Part shown: positions 35,635-45,367 of the stretch, piece by piece
How positions within the stretch are numbered: position 1 is the first letter of the stretch
How the letters are laid out: every line of letters starts with the position of its first letter
Origin: Niastella sp966212235
Lineage (GTDB): Bacteria; Bacteroidota; Bacteroidia; Chitinophagales; Chitinophagaceae
Reading direction: 5' to 3'
Assembly: GCA_966212235.1 (NCBI GenBank)
Contig: CBIHPP010000023.1
Span: 81,875-145,874, forward strand
DNA: 64,000 nucleotides
Program-made: the position numbers and the translations under genes
The notes under the pieces: model-generated
What the model saw: the letters and a program-made list of their open reading frames with translations, nothing else
What the model was told of the DNA's origin: nothing
Database searches by the model: none

Positions 35635-37551
35635 ATGAACAACGTGTTACAATTAGTTTGGTTGGTTCCCTTTTTTCCACTGGTTGGCTTTCTGATCAAC
35701 GGGTTGCTCAGAAAACAACTTTCCAAATCGTTGATCAGTATTATCGGCAGCGGTATGGTATTGGCCTCGTTTGTTGTGAGTGTGCTGCTTTTTACCGAGG
35801 TAAAGAACGGGAACACCCAGGTGGTCAACCTGTTTGATTTTATTAGTTACGGTTCCTTATCTATTCCATTCGCTTTTCAGATAGATCAGCTTTCCTCTCT
35901 CTTTTTGCTGATCATTACCGGTGTAGGTTTTCTGATACATTTGTATTCAGCGGCCTACATGCATGAAGAAAGGAATGAGCACTTCGGCCGGTATTTCTGT
36001 TACCTGAACCTGTTCGTGTTCTCCATGTTGTTGCTCGTACTGGGCGCCAACTATGTGATCATGTTTATAGGATGGGAGGGAGTTGGCTTGTGTTCTTACC
36101 TGCTCATTGGCTACTGGTTTAAGAATACAGAATATAATAATGCGGCGAAGAAAGCCTTTATCATGAACCGCATCGGTGACCTTGGCTTTCTGATCGCTAT
36201 CTTCTGGATCATTGCCAAACTGGGCACTGTTACATATACAACGACGGATGGTACCGGTGTGTTCGATCTGTATCAAAAATTATCAGCTATTGATGTTACC
36301 GGTATTACTTTATTACTGTTTGTAGGCGCTACCGGTAAAAGTGCACAGATACCATTATATACCTGGTTGCCGGATGCGATGGCGGGTCCAACGCCCGTGT
36401 CAGCGCTGATCCATGCCGCTACGATGGTGACTGCCGGTATCTATATGATCGCGCGCAGCAACATTTTATATACAATGTCGCCAACCACCCAAAGCCTGGT
36501 GGCTGCTATCGGGTTGGCTACTGCCTTGTTTGCGGCTACTATTGCCATTAAACAAAACGATATTAAAAAAGTACTGGCTTACAGCACCGTGAGCCAGTTA
36601 GGTTATATGTTCCTGGGTTTGGGCGTAGGCGCTTATACCGGCGCTGTGTTCCATGTAATGACACATGCCTTCTTTAAAGCCCTGTTGTTCCTTGGTGCAG
36701 GTTCTGTAATTCATGCCATGCACCACGAGCAGGACATTCGTAACATGGGCGGATTGAAAAAGCATTTGCCTGTTACGCACCTGACATTCCTGATCGGTTG
36801 TATTGCCATTGCCGGTATACCGCCTTTCAGTGGTTTCTTTTCAAAAGATGAAATATTAGCAGCCGCTTACGCCAAAGACCCCATGTATTATTACCTGGGT
36901 GTTGCCGGCGCCATGATGACTGCTTTCTATATGTTCCGGTTATACGCTACTACCTTTTTAGGCACCTTCCGCGGAACCGAAGATCAAAAGCATCACCTGC
37001 ATGAAAGTCCGGCTGCCATGACCATTCCTTTGATCGTGCTGGCTATTTTGAGTGTGGCAGGCGGTTTTATCGGCGTTCCGGAAGTTATTAAACCGGAAGC
37101 GCATTGGCTGGAGCATTTCCTGGCGCCGGTATTTGAAGCTTCAACCAGTATTAAAGAAGTGCCGCGCCTAGATCATGAAACGGAGTATATGCTCATGGGT
37201 ATTTCGGTAGGCGTAGCCGTGGTTGCCATTTTGTTTGCCTTGTTCCGGTATAGCAGAAAACCTGAACTGAATGAACCAGCGGGTTTTGGAAAAGTGCTGG
37301 CCGACAAATGGTACATTGATGAATTGTATCAATTCCTTATTGTAAAGCCCATGCAGTGGCTGGCCAAATTCCTGAATAACATTATTGAAAAGAACTTTAT
37401 CGATTGGATAATAAATGGCGTTGGCCGTACCGTGACTTATACCAGCCGCCAGGTTCGCTTTTTACAAAGCGGATTGGTTGGTAATTACGTATTGCTGATG
37501 GTGCTGAGCATGCTCGCGCTGTTTGTAGTGAAGTTCTTTTTGAAAAAATAA
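35635..37551 (+). CDS. nuoL: NADH-quinone oxidoreductase subunit L
   Basis: This 638-residue antiporter-like proton pump has the conserved MFIGWEGVGLCSYLLIGYW, WLPDAMAGPTPVSALIHAATMVTAGIYMI and lysine/histidine half-channel residues. The C-terminal long helix and extra helix run along NuoM and NuoN. A 22-base overlap-free gap leads from nuoK's spacer, and nuoM follows 31 bases later. Confidence 0.96.
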   Translation: MNNVLQLVWLVPFFPLVGFLINGLLRKQLSKSLISIIGSGMVLASFVVSVLLFTEVKNGNTQVVNLFDFISYGSLSIPFAFQIDQLSSLFLLIITGVGFLIHLYSAAYMHEERNEHFGRYFCYLNLFVFSMLLLVLGANYVIMFIGWEGVGLCSYLLIGYWFKNTEYNNAAKKAFIMNRIGDLGFLIAIFWIIAKLGTVTYTTTDGTGVFDLYQKLSAIDVTGITLLLFVGATGKSAQIPLYTWLPDAMAGPTPVSALIHAATMVTAGIYMIARSNILYTMSPTTQSLVAAIGLATALFAATIAIKQNDIKKVLAYSTVSQLGYMFLGLGVGAYTGAVFHVMTHAFFKALLFLGAGSVIHAMHHEQDIRNMGGLKKHLPVTHLTFLIGCIAIAGIPPFSGFFSKDEILAAAYAKDPMYYYLGVAGAMMTAFYMFRLYATTFLGTFRGTEDQKHHLHESPAAMTIPLIVLAILSVAGGFIGVPEVIKPEAHWLEHFLAPVFEASTSIKEVPRLDHETEYMLMGISVGVAVVAILFALFRYSRKPELNEPAGFGKVLADKWYIDELYQFLIVKPMQWLAKFLNNIIEKNFIDWIINGVGRTVTYTSRQVRFLQSGLVGNYVLLMVLSMLALFVVKFFLKK

Positions 37552-37582
37552 GATTGCCGTTTCACGAATTTTATAACTTATT

Positions 37583-39049
37583 ATGGTACCTGTATTGCTG
37601 ATCGTTATTCCGTTGGTGAGTGGTTTACTGGCTTTCCTGATTAAACAGGAAAAGGGCGTGAAAGTATGGTCATTATTAACATCCATCATAACCATGGTGG
37701 TTGCCATATTGGGCATAGCTGTTTTACACAAACCTGAATACCTGCAAACCGATGTGGCCTGGTTGCCTAACATCGGCAGCCGTTTCTCGTTGACCATGGA
37801 TGGTATGAGCAAGATGTTGTGTTTATTGACAGGTATTTCATTTCCCGCCATATTCATAGCAACCTGGAATTCTACTTATAAAAATACACACCGGTTTTAT
37901 GCATTGATGCTGTTGATGCAAACCGGTTTAATGGGTGTGTTTGTTGCTTCCGATGCCTTGTTATTCTACTTCTTCTGGGAGCTGGCCCTTATACCGGCTT
38001 ACTTCCTGTGTTCAATATGGGGTGGAGAAAAAAGAGTGGCTGTTACTTTCAAGTTTTTCATCTACACTTTTGTGGGATCGCTGTTGATGTTGATCGGTAT
38101 TATCTGGGTTTACTTTCATACCGCCGATCACTCATTTGCCATGAGTTCATTTTACAAAGTGAACCTGCCTGGTCCGCAACAGGGCTGGCTGTTCTGGTTG
38201 TTCTTCCTGGCCTTTGCCATAAAAATACCATTGTTCCCTTTTCATACCTGGCAACCCGATACCTACGAACAATCGCCCACGGCGGTTACGATGGTGTTGA
38301 GCGGCATCATGGTAAAGATGGGGGTGTTTGGTATTCTGCGCTGGCTGGCGCCGGTATTACCGATCGGTGTTTGGGCCTGGGGCGATACGGCCGCTACCAT
38401 GTGTGTGGTGGGAATGATCTATGCCTCGTTCGTAGCCATGCAGCAGGATGACCTGAAACGGTTGATCGCGTATTCATCCATAGCCCACATGGGTTTAATG
38501 GGGCTCGCTATTTTTGTTACTTCACCCATGGGTATACAGGGTGTTATGATACAAATGTTCAATCACGGTATTAACATCATCGGTATGTGGATCGTGGTAG
38601 AACTGATAGAACGTCAATTTCATACCCGTAAAATGAGTGAGCTGGGCGGGCTGGCACAGCAATCACCATCTCTGGCGATCATGCTGGTGGTAGTGGCACT
38701 GGCCAATGTGGCGCTGCCGCTTACCAATGCATTTATCGGTGAGTTTATGATGTTCAATGGTGTATTTGGTTCTAAGGCATCCAACTATCATTACATCTTT
38801 ATGGTGGTAGGCGGTATCAGCATCATTCTGTCGGCTATATATACTTTAAATATGATCCAGAAAGTATTTTTTGGCAATACCAACAGTTTAACCGCCAATG
38901 CCCGTGACATCAGGTTTAATGAAAAATTTGTGTTGGCAGTGCTGCTGATCGGTATTGTGGTAATGGGTGTATATCCCAAGCCAATGATAGAAGCAACAAA
39001 GCATGCAGTAGATGCTATTTACTCAAAAATGTTTGTCAAGTTACCATAA
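37583..39049 (+). CDS. nuoM: NADH-quinone oxidoreductase subunit M
   Basis: This 488-residue antiporter-like subunit has FFWELALIPAYFLCSIWGG (Glu in helix 5), FHTWQPDTYEQSPTAVTMVLSGIMVKMGVFG and SIAHMGLMGLAIF, the usual Lys/Glu proton path. It has about 14 helices. Confidence 0.96.
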   Translation: MVPVLLIVIPLVSGLLAFLIKQEKGVKVWSLLTSIITMVVAILGIAVLHKPEYLQTDVAWLPNIGSRFSLTMDGMSKMLCLLTGISFPAIFIATWNSTYKNTHRFYALMLLMQTGLMGVFVASDALLFYFFWELALIPAYFLCSIWGGEKRVAVTFKFFIYTFVGSLLMLIGIIWVYFHTADHSFAMSSFYKVNLPGPQQGWLFWLFFLAFAIKIPLFPFHTWQPDTYEQSPTAVTMVLSGIMVKMGVFGILRWLAPVLPIGVWAWGDTAATMCVVGMIYASFVAMQQDDLKRLIAYSSIAHMGLMGLAIFVTSPMGIQGVMIQMFNHGINIIGMWIVVELIERQFHTRKMSELGGLAQQSPSLAIMLVVVALANVALPLTNAFIGEFMMFNGVFGSKASNYHYIFMVVGGISIILSAIYTLNMIQKVFFGNTNSLTANARDIRFNEKFVLAVLLIGIVVMGVYPKPMIEATKHAVDAIYSKMFVKLP

Positions 39050-39070
39050 GCGAACGTATAGAATTGAATT

Positions 39071-40462
39071 ATGAATGCAATTGTAATTTCGGCTGTTCTC
39101 GGTGTAGTGATGATGTTTTGTGGCGTGTTCACGAGTAATAAAACCGCGGTACGCACTGTAGCTATTATTGCCCTGCTGGGTTTGGTAGTAGCCAATGTGC
39201 TTGACATGGGGGGGTATCATTTTTTTAATGTGAACGTAAAGGGCATGCTGTCCTTCGACATATTCGGCCTGCTGTTCAACACCATTGCCTTTGGCAGCAC
39301 CCTGGTGTATTTTCTGCTGTCGAGCCGGGATATGGAACGCGTGGGCACGAACCTGGCTGAATACTTTGCATTGATATTTTTTGTGCTGTGCGGTATTTCC
39401 ATCGTGTCGTCGTTCAATTCGCTGCTGATGCTGTTCCTGGGTATCGAGATCATTTCTATTCCACTCTATATTTTAACCGGTAGCGATAAACGCAATCTCA
39501 AAAGCAATGAAGCGGCGCTGAAGTACTTTTTGATGGGTTCTTTTTCTACCGGTATTATGCTCATGGGTATTACGCTCCTTTATGGCGTAAAAGGCAGTTT
39601 CGATATGGAAGTGATCCGTCAGGGCACTACCAATTTAACGCCTATGATTGCAGCCGGTTTATTACTGCTGTTATTTGCCATGTCATTTAAAGTATCGGCG
39701 GTGCCTTTTCACTTCTGGACACCCGATGCATATGATGGTTCGCCTACTGTATTTACATCCTTTATGGCCACGATTGTAAAGGTGGCCGGTTTTATTGCCT
39801 TTATCCGTTTGTTTGAAGGTTGTTTTGGCGAAGCAAAAGGCCAGTGGCAATTGCTTGTAGCTATCATAACTGCTGCTACTTTATTTATCGGCAACATTAC
39901 CGCTGTGTTTCAGCAAAGCGTGAAAAGAATGTTGTCTTATTCCAGTATTGCGCAAGCCGGTTTTATGCTGTTTGCCCTGGTTGCCATGAACGATATGGCC
40001 AAAGAAGGGATGATCTTTTATGCGGCGGCCTATAGCCTGGCTACCATTGGTATTTTTGCCATACTGCTGAAGATGAAAGATTACACTTTTGAAGGTTTCA
40101 ACGGACTCGCCAAACGTCAGCCTGTTCTGGCTGCCACCAATACGATATTCCTTTTATCACTGGCTGGTATACCTGCCACGGCCGGTTTCTGGGCCAAGTT
40201 CTATATGTTATCAGCTGCCATCGACAATGGTAATGTAATGTGGCTGGTCATTGTAGGGGTGCTATGTGCCGCCATCAGCGTATATTATTATTTCCGGGTT
40301 ATACAGGCCATGTATTTTAAAGATGGAGAAGCAGAACCCCAGGAAATGGAAACCTCCCGTGGTTTCAAAGGTTTATTGATTGTCATTGCTGCGGTGGTGA
40401 TCCTACTGGGTATTTTCCCGAACTGGTTGCTTAACCAGTTGTCGAGTTTGTTTTATTTGTAA
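39071..40462 (+). CDS. nuoN: NADH-quinone oxidoreductase subunit N
   Basis: This 463-residue antiporter-like subunit is the last gene of the operon. Motifs are LFLGIEIISIPLYILTG, FHFWTPDAYDGSPTVFTSFMATIVKVAGF and SYSSIAQAGFMLFAL. It lies 21 bases after nuoM, and a strong terminator follows. Confidence 0.96.
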   Translation: MNAIVISAVLGVVMMFCGVFTSNKTAVRTVAIIALLGLVVANVLDMGGYHFFNVNVKGMLSFDIFGLLFNTIAFGSTLVYFLLSSRDMERVGTNLAEYFALIFFVLCGISIVSSFNSLLMLFLGIEIISIPLYILTGSDKRNLKSNEAALKYFLMGSFSTGIMLMGITLLYGVKGSFDMEVIRQGTTNLTPMIAAGLLLLLFAMSFKVSAVPFHFWTPDAYDGSPTVFTSFMATIVKVAGFIAFIRLFEGCFGEAKGQWQLLVAIITAATLFIGNITAVFQQSVKRMLSYSSIAQAGFMLFALVAMNDMAKEGMIFYAAAYSLATIGIFAILLKMKDYTFEGFNGLAKRQPVLAATNTIFLLSLAGIPATAGFWAKFYMLSAAIDNGNVMWLVIVGVLCAAISVYYYFRVIQAMYFKDGEAEPQEMETSRGFKGLLIVIAAVVILLGIFPNWLLNQLSSLFYL

Positions 40463-40479
40463 TACTTATATAAGAATTT

Positions 40480-40532
40480 AATTATAAACAGGTATGCCAC
40501 GTCTTCAACACGTGGCATACCTGTTTATAATT
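40480..40532 (+). terminator. Terminator of the nuo operon
   Basis: A perfect 23-bp stem (40480-40502 with 40510-40532) encloses a 7-nt loop (CTTCAAC) and continues into AT-rich sequence. Its length is unusual for a simple terminator and it could also protect the 3' end of the long nuo mRNA. Confidence 0.85.
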
Positions 40533-40596
40533 ACCTTTTATCCAACTTCTTCCCGGTGCGCCGTAATATTTCTTACATTAGTTGCACCAATAAAAC

Positions 40597-41871
40597 ATGA
40601 CACTTCGCGATACGCTTTCGCTGTCTTTTCGTACGGTGCGCAGTAATAAGTTACGTACCGGCATCACGGTGGCTATTATTGCCCTGGGCATCACTGCGCT
40701 CATTGGCATAAATACCGCTATTGCCGCCATCAGGCAAAAATTCCTGGAGAGCTTTTCTTCTATGGGCGCCACCGGATTTACCATCCGTTACCAGGAGCCA
40801 CGCCGTCATTTCAATAATGATGAAGTGAAGAAAGAAAAAAAGGGCGCTAAAAAGGAGAAGAAATCGAACATGGGTAAGCCCATTACCGAAGAACAGGCGG
40901 AATCGTTTAAATCAACTTATCAATATCCGGCATTGGTGAGCGCCAACCTGATGGGAGCGCGCGATGCCATCATTGCCTATCAAAACCAAAAGACCAATCC
41001 CAATGTATGGGTGGTGGGCGGCGATGAGAACTACAGCAATTTGAATGGCTTCTCTGTTTTATATGGCCGTGATTTGAATGCATTGGATATTCAATCGAGT
41101 CGTAATGTTTGTTTGGTGGGTAAAGATGTAGCTACCCGCTTTTTTGGCGAAAACGTCGAAAGACCGCTCGATAAGGTTATCCGCATCAATAACATTCCGT
41201 TCCGCATCATTGGTACCTTAAAGCCAAAAGGTTCTACGTTTGGCCGGAGCCTCGATAATGTCATCATCATTTCTTACTCCAACGTGCGCCGTTTTTTCAA
41301 TAATAACCGCAATGCTTCCTTTAATATACAGGTAAAGGTGCCCGATATCAAATACATTGACGGGGCTATTGGTGAAGCGACCGGCACTTTTCGTACCATT
41401 CGCAAGCTAACCGTTACTGAAACTGATAATTTCCAGATAGACAAAAGCGACAGCTTTGCGGAAATGCTTATTCGCAACCTGAGCTTTATTACCATAGCCG
41501 CCTTGTTGATAGGGGTGATTACCCTGGTGGGCGCCGCCATTGGATTGATGAATATTATGCTCGTAGCGGTAACCGAACGTACCAAAGAAATAGGGCTGGT
41601 AAAAGCGATTGGGGGTAAGCGAAGAAATGTGCGATACCAGTTCCTTTATGAATCGATCATCATCAGTTTGCTGGGCGCCGGCATTGGCATCGTGTTAGGT
41701 ATTCTATTAGGGAATATAGTTGGTATATTATTAAGTACCAGTTTTGTGGTGCCCTGGGATTGGGTGATTACCGGTGTTGTTATCTGTTCACTGGTTGGTT
41801 TGCTCGCCGGGTTGTATCCTGCCATAAAAGCCGCCCGGTTGAATCCGATTGAGGCGTTGCGGTACGAATAG
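40597..41871 (+). CDS. ABC transporter permease (MacB/FtsX family)
   Basis: This 424-residue permease has one N-terminal helix (ITVAIIALGITALIGINTA), a periplasmic MacB-PCD-type domain (residues 40-280, with a Lys-rich insert KKEKKGAKKEKK) and three C-terminal helices starting FITIAALLIGVITLVGAAIGLMNIMLVAV. The TERTKEIGLVKAIGGKRRNVRYQFLYESI loop is the FtsX coupling region. No ATPase gene is adjacent, so its partner must be elsewhere. Confidence 0.85.
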   Translation: MTLRDTLSLSFRTVRSNKLRTGITVAIIALGITALIGINTAIAAIRQKFLESFSSMGATGFTIRYQEPRRHFNNDEVKKEKKGAKKEKKSNMGKPITEEQAESFKSTYQYPALVSANLMGARDAIIAYQNQKTNPNVWVVGGDENYSNLNGFSVLYGRDLNALDIQSSRNVCLVGKDVATRFFGENVERPLDKVIRINNIPFRIIGTLKPKGSTFGRSLDNVIIISYSNVRRFFNNNRNASFNIQVKVPDIKYIDGAIGEATGTFRTIRKLTVTETDNFQIDKSDSFAEMLIRNLSFITIAALLIGVITLVGAAIGLMNIMLVAVTERTKEIGLVKAIGGKRRNVRYQFLYESIIISLLGAGIGIVLGILLGNIVGILLSTSFVVPWDWVITGVVICSLVGLLAGLYPAIKAARLNPIEALRYE

Positions 41872-41951
41872 TTCGTTAGTTCTGAACTGGTTAGTTCGTT
41901 AGGGCAGCGTTGCCAGGTGCATCCTTATTAAAAACAGGATAAACTTTACTA

Positions 41952-42161
41952 TTAAAAGTGATTTTTTTAATAAAAAACCGACGTTTTTTATCATTGGAAG
42001 GACTTTTAATAGTAAAAAATTGACGTTTTTTAGTAAAAAGTCGACAGCTTTTATCATTTTAAGACCATTTAGTAGCAAAAAGCCGGCGTTTTTTATCATT
42101 AGAGGACCTTTTAATAGTAAAGAATTGACATTTTTTTCTATTAAAAGTGTTTTGAATGAAA
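41952..42161. repeat. Ten tandem 21-bp units with phased A-tracts
   Basis: The region divides exactly into ten 21-bp units of two alternating types. Type A is AAAAAA-N3-GACG-TTTTTT-ATC-like and type B is ATT-n4-GGAC-CTTTTAATAGT-like. Order is B A B A A B A B A B. Type A units are nearly palindromic A/T tracts. Both strands are open through the array only because 21 is a multiple of 3. The predicted ORFs there (minus 41899-42183 from a TTG start, plus 42020-42325) have no other support. Confidence 0.8.
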
Positions 42162-42207
42162 CGGAATTTGGAGGATCTGTCAACCTGGTCCTCCGAAATC
42201 AAATAAA

Positions 42208-42253
42208 AAGTCCGAAAGATGGCGCCGGTATCGGCATTCCTTCTTTCGGACTT
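42208..42253. terminator. Hairpin between permease and protease genes
   Basis: AAGTCCGAAAGA (42208-42219) pairs perfectly with TCTTTCGGACTT (42242-42253) over a 22-nt GC-rich loop. It lies between convergent genes and probably ends both transcripts, although no long T-run is present on the plus strand. Confidence 0.6.
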
Positions 42254-42277
42254 GTCTATTTTAAAGAGTTTAGTCTA

Positions 42278-44803
42278 CTACCTGGGATTCAACACTCTGT
42301 CAATCCTTTCATTCAGGTCCTGTAAATGATAGCGGCTCATTCTATCTGCATAGGCAGGAATGGCAGCGGCAATCTCGGCTTTCAGCGCACGCAGCGTACC
42401 ACGGGCAACTGAAATGATATCGGTTTTCTTCACTTCTACCGACGGGCCAAACGATATTGTAATACCACCACCACCAGGTGCAGCTGGCGTATTTGAAGCA
42501 AGCACGCTTAATCTTTCTACAAAGGCCTTTTGCAGGTTACGACGATAATTGTCGATCGGAGCACGGGTGAGCAATTCGCTCCAGATGCCTTTTTTCAGAT
42601 CATTCATATAATCGTCGAGGTGATAGGCATTGGCATCGCGATTGGTAGAGGTGATCATTCGTTGCAAACGTGATGTGTTTAAAAGAGCGCCTAACCAGGC
42701 ATCTTGTAGGCCGCTGATCTTTTCCTCTGCCGGTGACGTTACCTTCTCCATGATGGCTTTGTTAAACAGCCAGGTAGGGGTCGTAAACAGGTTCTTTTGC
42801 ACAAAAGCCAGGGCCTCTTTTTGCACGGCTTTAGGAACAATGGTATATACAGCGCCATCCTGATCGGTTGTTTTCAGATCGGTATACACACCACCAATAT
42901 GCGATACCGCATGGCCCATGTACCGGCTAAAAGTGCTGTACACTTCATCATATACGCCGTCGAGGTCTTTAAAATCTTCCCCTTTTTCATTCAGCCATTT
43001 GGGTAATTGCGGCACAATCCATTTCAGGTTTTTGATACCGTATTCATTGGCCTTCATGTTATCATCGCCCAGGCTTTCGGTCTGCGCCCGGGGATCAATA
43101 CCATCGGCATGTAAAAAGCGCAGGCGAGAATTGCTGTAATGGCTTTTCACCCAGTCATTTAATGTGGCTTTTTCTTCTTCGTCGGTTTTACCGGGCAGCA
43201 TTTTATAGCCCCATTCAATAGACCACAGGTCGTATTCACCAATACGGGGGTACAAACCGGCGGCGCTTATCTTGTCTTCGGGTTGGGCCACATAATTAAA
43301 ACGGGCATAATCCATAATAGATGAGGTATGGCCATGTTCTTCAACCCATGTTTTATCGCGTAGTTTTTCAACCGGGGTAGCTGAAGAAGCGCCCATGTTA
43401 TGCGGTAAACCAAGGGTATGGCCTACTTCGTGTGATGATACAAAACGGATGAGATCGCCCATCAGCGAATCGTCAAAATGGGCTTTGCGGGCGCGGGGAT
43501 CGCTGGGTGATGCCTGTATTAAATACCAATTGCGCAACAATGACATTACATTGTGGTACCAGTTAATATGCGACTCCAGGATCTCACCGCTGCGGGGATC
43601 GTGCACGTGCGGTCCACTCGCATTTGGTATCTCCGATGGTTTATAAACAATGGCTGAATAGCGGGCGTCTTCCAGGCTCCAGGTGCTGTCTTCTTCTTTG
43701 GTAGGCGCTCTGCGGGCGACGATGGCGTTCTTGAAACCGGCTTTTTCAAAAGCCTTCTGCCAGTCGTTTACACCCAGGATCAGGTAGGGGACCCATTTTT
43801 CAGGGGTATTGGGGTCTATATAATATATAATAGGCTTTTTAGGTTCAACCAGCTCACCCCGTTTGTATTTCTCCATGTCTTCCTCTTTGGGCTCCAGGCG
43901 CCAGCGGGTGATGAGGCTCAGGTCCTTTACGCCTTGCGGATCGGCATCAAAGTCGGTATACTCGGTCGTAAAATAAGCTACGCGGTCGTCGTAAAAGCGA
44001 GGCCGCATAGGCGCTTTGGGTAATAATACCAGCGAACTGTTGAGTTCGAAAGTAGCATTGCCGGAAGGGCCTGTGGGCGCACCGGGGAACAGGCTGGGAG
44101 CGGGCATCTTCCCATAGGTTTTAACCGTTTTTATTTCGGTATTGATGGGGAACGACTTGATATCCGTTATATAGGATTTATCAGGCTGCACGCCACCGAG
44201 ACGAAGCGATGATTTAAAATAAGATGCAAAGAACAGGATATCGTTATCGTTGTTAAGGAAGTCGGTGATGTCGATCACCACGCCTGCGCTGTCTTTTGAG
44301 AAAGCCTTAATATCGAAAGCGGCGGCTATAGGTTGAATGTTGCTGTTCTGTACCGACTTGTACATGGGTTTGGAAGAATCTTTGGCATATACCGAGTAAG
44401 AGATATTGCGCAGGAAGATCCTGTTATTCGGTCCTTTTTCAAAGCGGATCACGTTCTCATTGATCTCGTCACCGGCATAACCAAAAAAGCCAGCGCGGGT
44501 ATTGATGGGCGCTTTGGAGATGCGGTTAACCACCAGCACATCTCTGTTTAATAACGAGTCGGCCAGTTCAAAGAACCATTTGTCTTCCAGCTTGTGAACC
44601 GTAAAGAGCCCTTTGCGGGTGGTTGCTTTATCGGTTATAACTTCTTTGTAGGGTTTAGGGCCGGTAAGCGGCGGCCTGGGGGCAGCCGGAGCAGGGCGTT
44701 TAGTAGTATCAGCAGCGGTTGGCGGGGTAACGGATTTTTTATGTTGGGCAAAAACCATTACACTATACCAGCCCAGTAACACCAGTAAGAAACATTTTTT
44801 CAT
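42278..44803 (-). CDS. Secreted zinc metalloprotease (DUF5117/DUF5118-type metzincin)
   Basis: This 841-residue exported enzyme has signal MKKCFLLVLLGWYSVMVFAQ and a Pro/Ala-rich linker. N-terminal DUF5118/5117-like beta domains (residues about 50-370) come next, then a metzincin-like catalytic domain with zinc motif SSHEVGHTLGLPHNMG, in the HExxHxxGxxH arrangement, and DYARFNYVAQPED. A C-terminal helical part follows. The family is widespread in Bacteroidota. Its natural substrate is unknown. The gene is monocistronic. Confidence 0.88.
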   Translation of the reverse strand: MKKCFLLVLLGWYSVMVFAQHKKSVTPPTAADTTKRPAPAAPRPPLTGPKPYKEVITDKATTRKGLFTVHKLEDKWFFELADSLLNRDVLVVNRISKAPINTRAGFFGYAGDEINENVIRFEKGPNNRIFLRNISYSVYAKDSSKPMYKSVQNSNIQPIAAAFDIKAFSKDSAGVVIDITDFLNNDNDILFFASYFKSSLRLGGVQPDKSYITDIKSFPINTEIKTVKTYGKMPAPSLFPGAPTGPSGNATFELNSSLVLLPKAPMRPRFYDDRVAYFTTEYTDFDADPQGVKDLSLITRWRLEPKEEDMEKYKRGELVEPKKPIIYYIDPNTPEKWVPYLILGVNDWQKAFEKAGFKNAIVARRAPTKEEDSTWSLEDARYSAIVYKPSEIPNASGPHVHDPRSGEILESHINWYHNVMSLLRNWYLIQASPSDPRARKAHFDDSLMGDLIRFVSSHEVGHTLGLPHNMGASSATPVEKLRDKTWVEEHGHTSSIMDYARFNYVAQPEDKISAAGLYPRIGEYDLWSIEWGYKMLPGKTDEEEKATLNDWVKSHYSNSRLRFLHADGIDPRAQTESLGDDNMKANEYGIKNLKWIVPQLPKWLNEKGEDFKDLDGVYDEVYSTFSRYMGHAVSHIGGVYTDLKTTDQDGAVYTIVPKAVQKEALAFVQKNLFTTPTWLFNKAIMEKVTSPAEEKISGLQDAWLGALLNTSRLQRMITSTNRDANAYHLDDYMNDLKKGIWSELLTRAPIDNYRRNLQKAFVERLSVLASNTPAAPGGGGITISFGPSVEVKKTDIISVARGTLRALKAEIAAAIPAYADRMSRYHLQDLNERIDRVLNPR

Positions 44804-45367
44804 CAGTTTTTAATAATTGTTTTGAGCCAGATGAACGTAAGAGTACAACATTTGCAATATCAAGCGTTATTATGAAAATTGTACTAAAGCAATCCATCTG
44901 AATGATTAAACCATGTAGAAAATTTAATGGATGAAGGTAGGGAAAACATAATGTGTGCAGAAGTGGGCAGGTTACCGCTGATCAAAAAACAATAGTATAG
45001 AGAACAGGGGGACTAAACTAAAGAACCCTGACAAATGGCAGCAGGCAATGGGAGACAACAGCCAGGGACTACTGGCACAGGCAAGGGCGATTTAAAAAGT
45101 AACTTCTTTTTGCTTATTGCTAATTGCATATTGCTTATTGGACGTACCTACTTGGTTTGTTTCTAATTATGCCATATATTGTCGCCGTTCTGTTCAATCA
45201 AATCGCCTGTTTTTTAGGCGATCATTTAAGAAATTTCTTAACTTGTGAACCTTATCAAAATTTTTCTTGATCAATTTGATCGGGGGAAAAGACTTTTTCC
45301 TTAGAATTGTGAGCCCATTTAGACTACTGATAGCTTAAAATTTATAAAACACTAAAAAAACACAATC
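44804..45367. other. Intergenic region upstream of exbB, with palindromes
   Basis: This 564-base gap separates divergent protease and exbB genes and holds no convincing gene. It contains an ATTGC-type repeat near 45110-45140. A small hairpin pairs ATCGCCT (45202-45208) with AGGCGAT (45216-45222). The perfect 16-bp palindrome TTAAGAAATTTCTTAA lies at 45226-45241, about 130 bases before exbB. The palindrome is a candidate operator for the TonB-system operon. Confidence 0.5.

Noticed and set aside
41899..42183. 94-codon minus-strand frame and 101-codon plus-strand frame across the 21-bp array
   Set aside because: Both stay open because the unit length is a multiple of three. The minus frame starts at TTG and neither has a family or ribosome-binding support.
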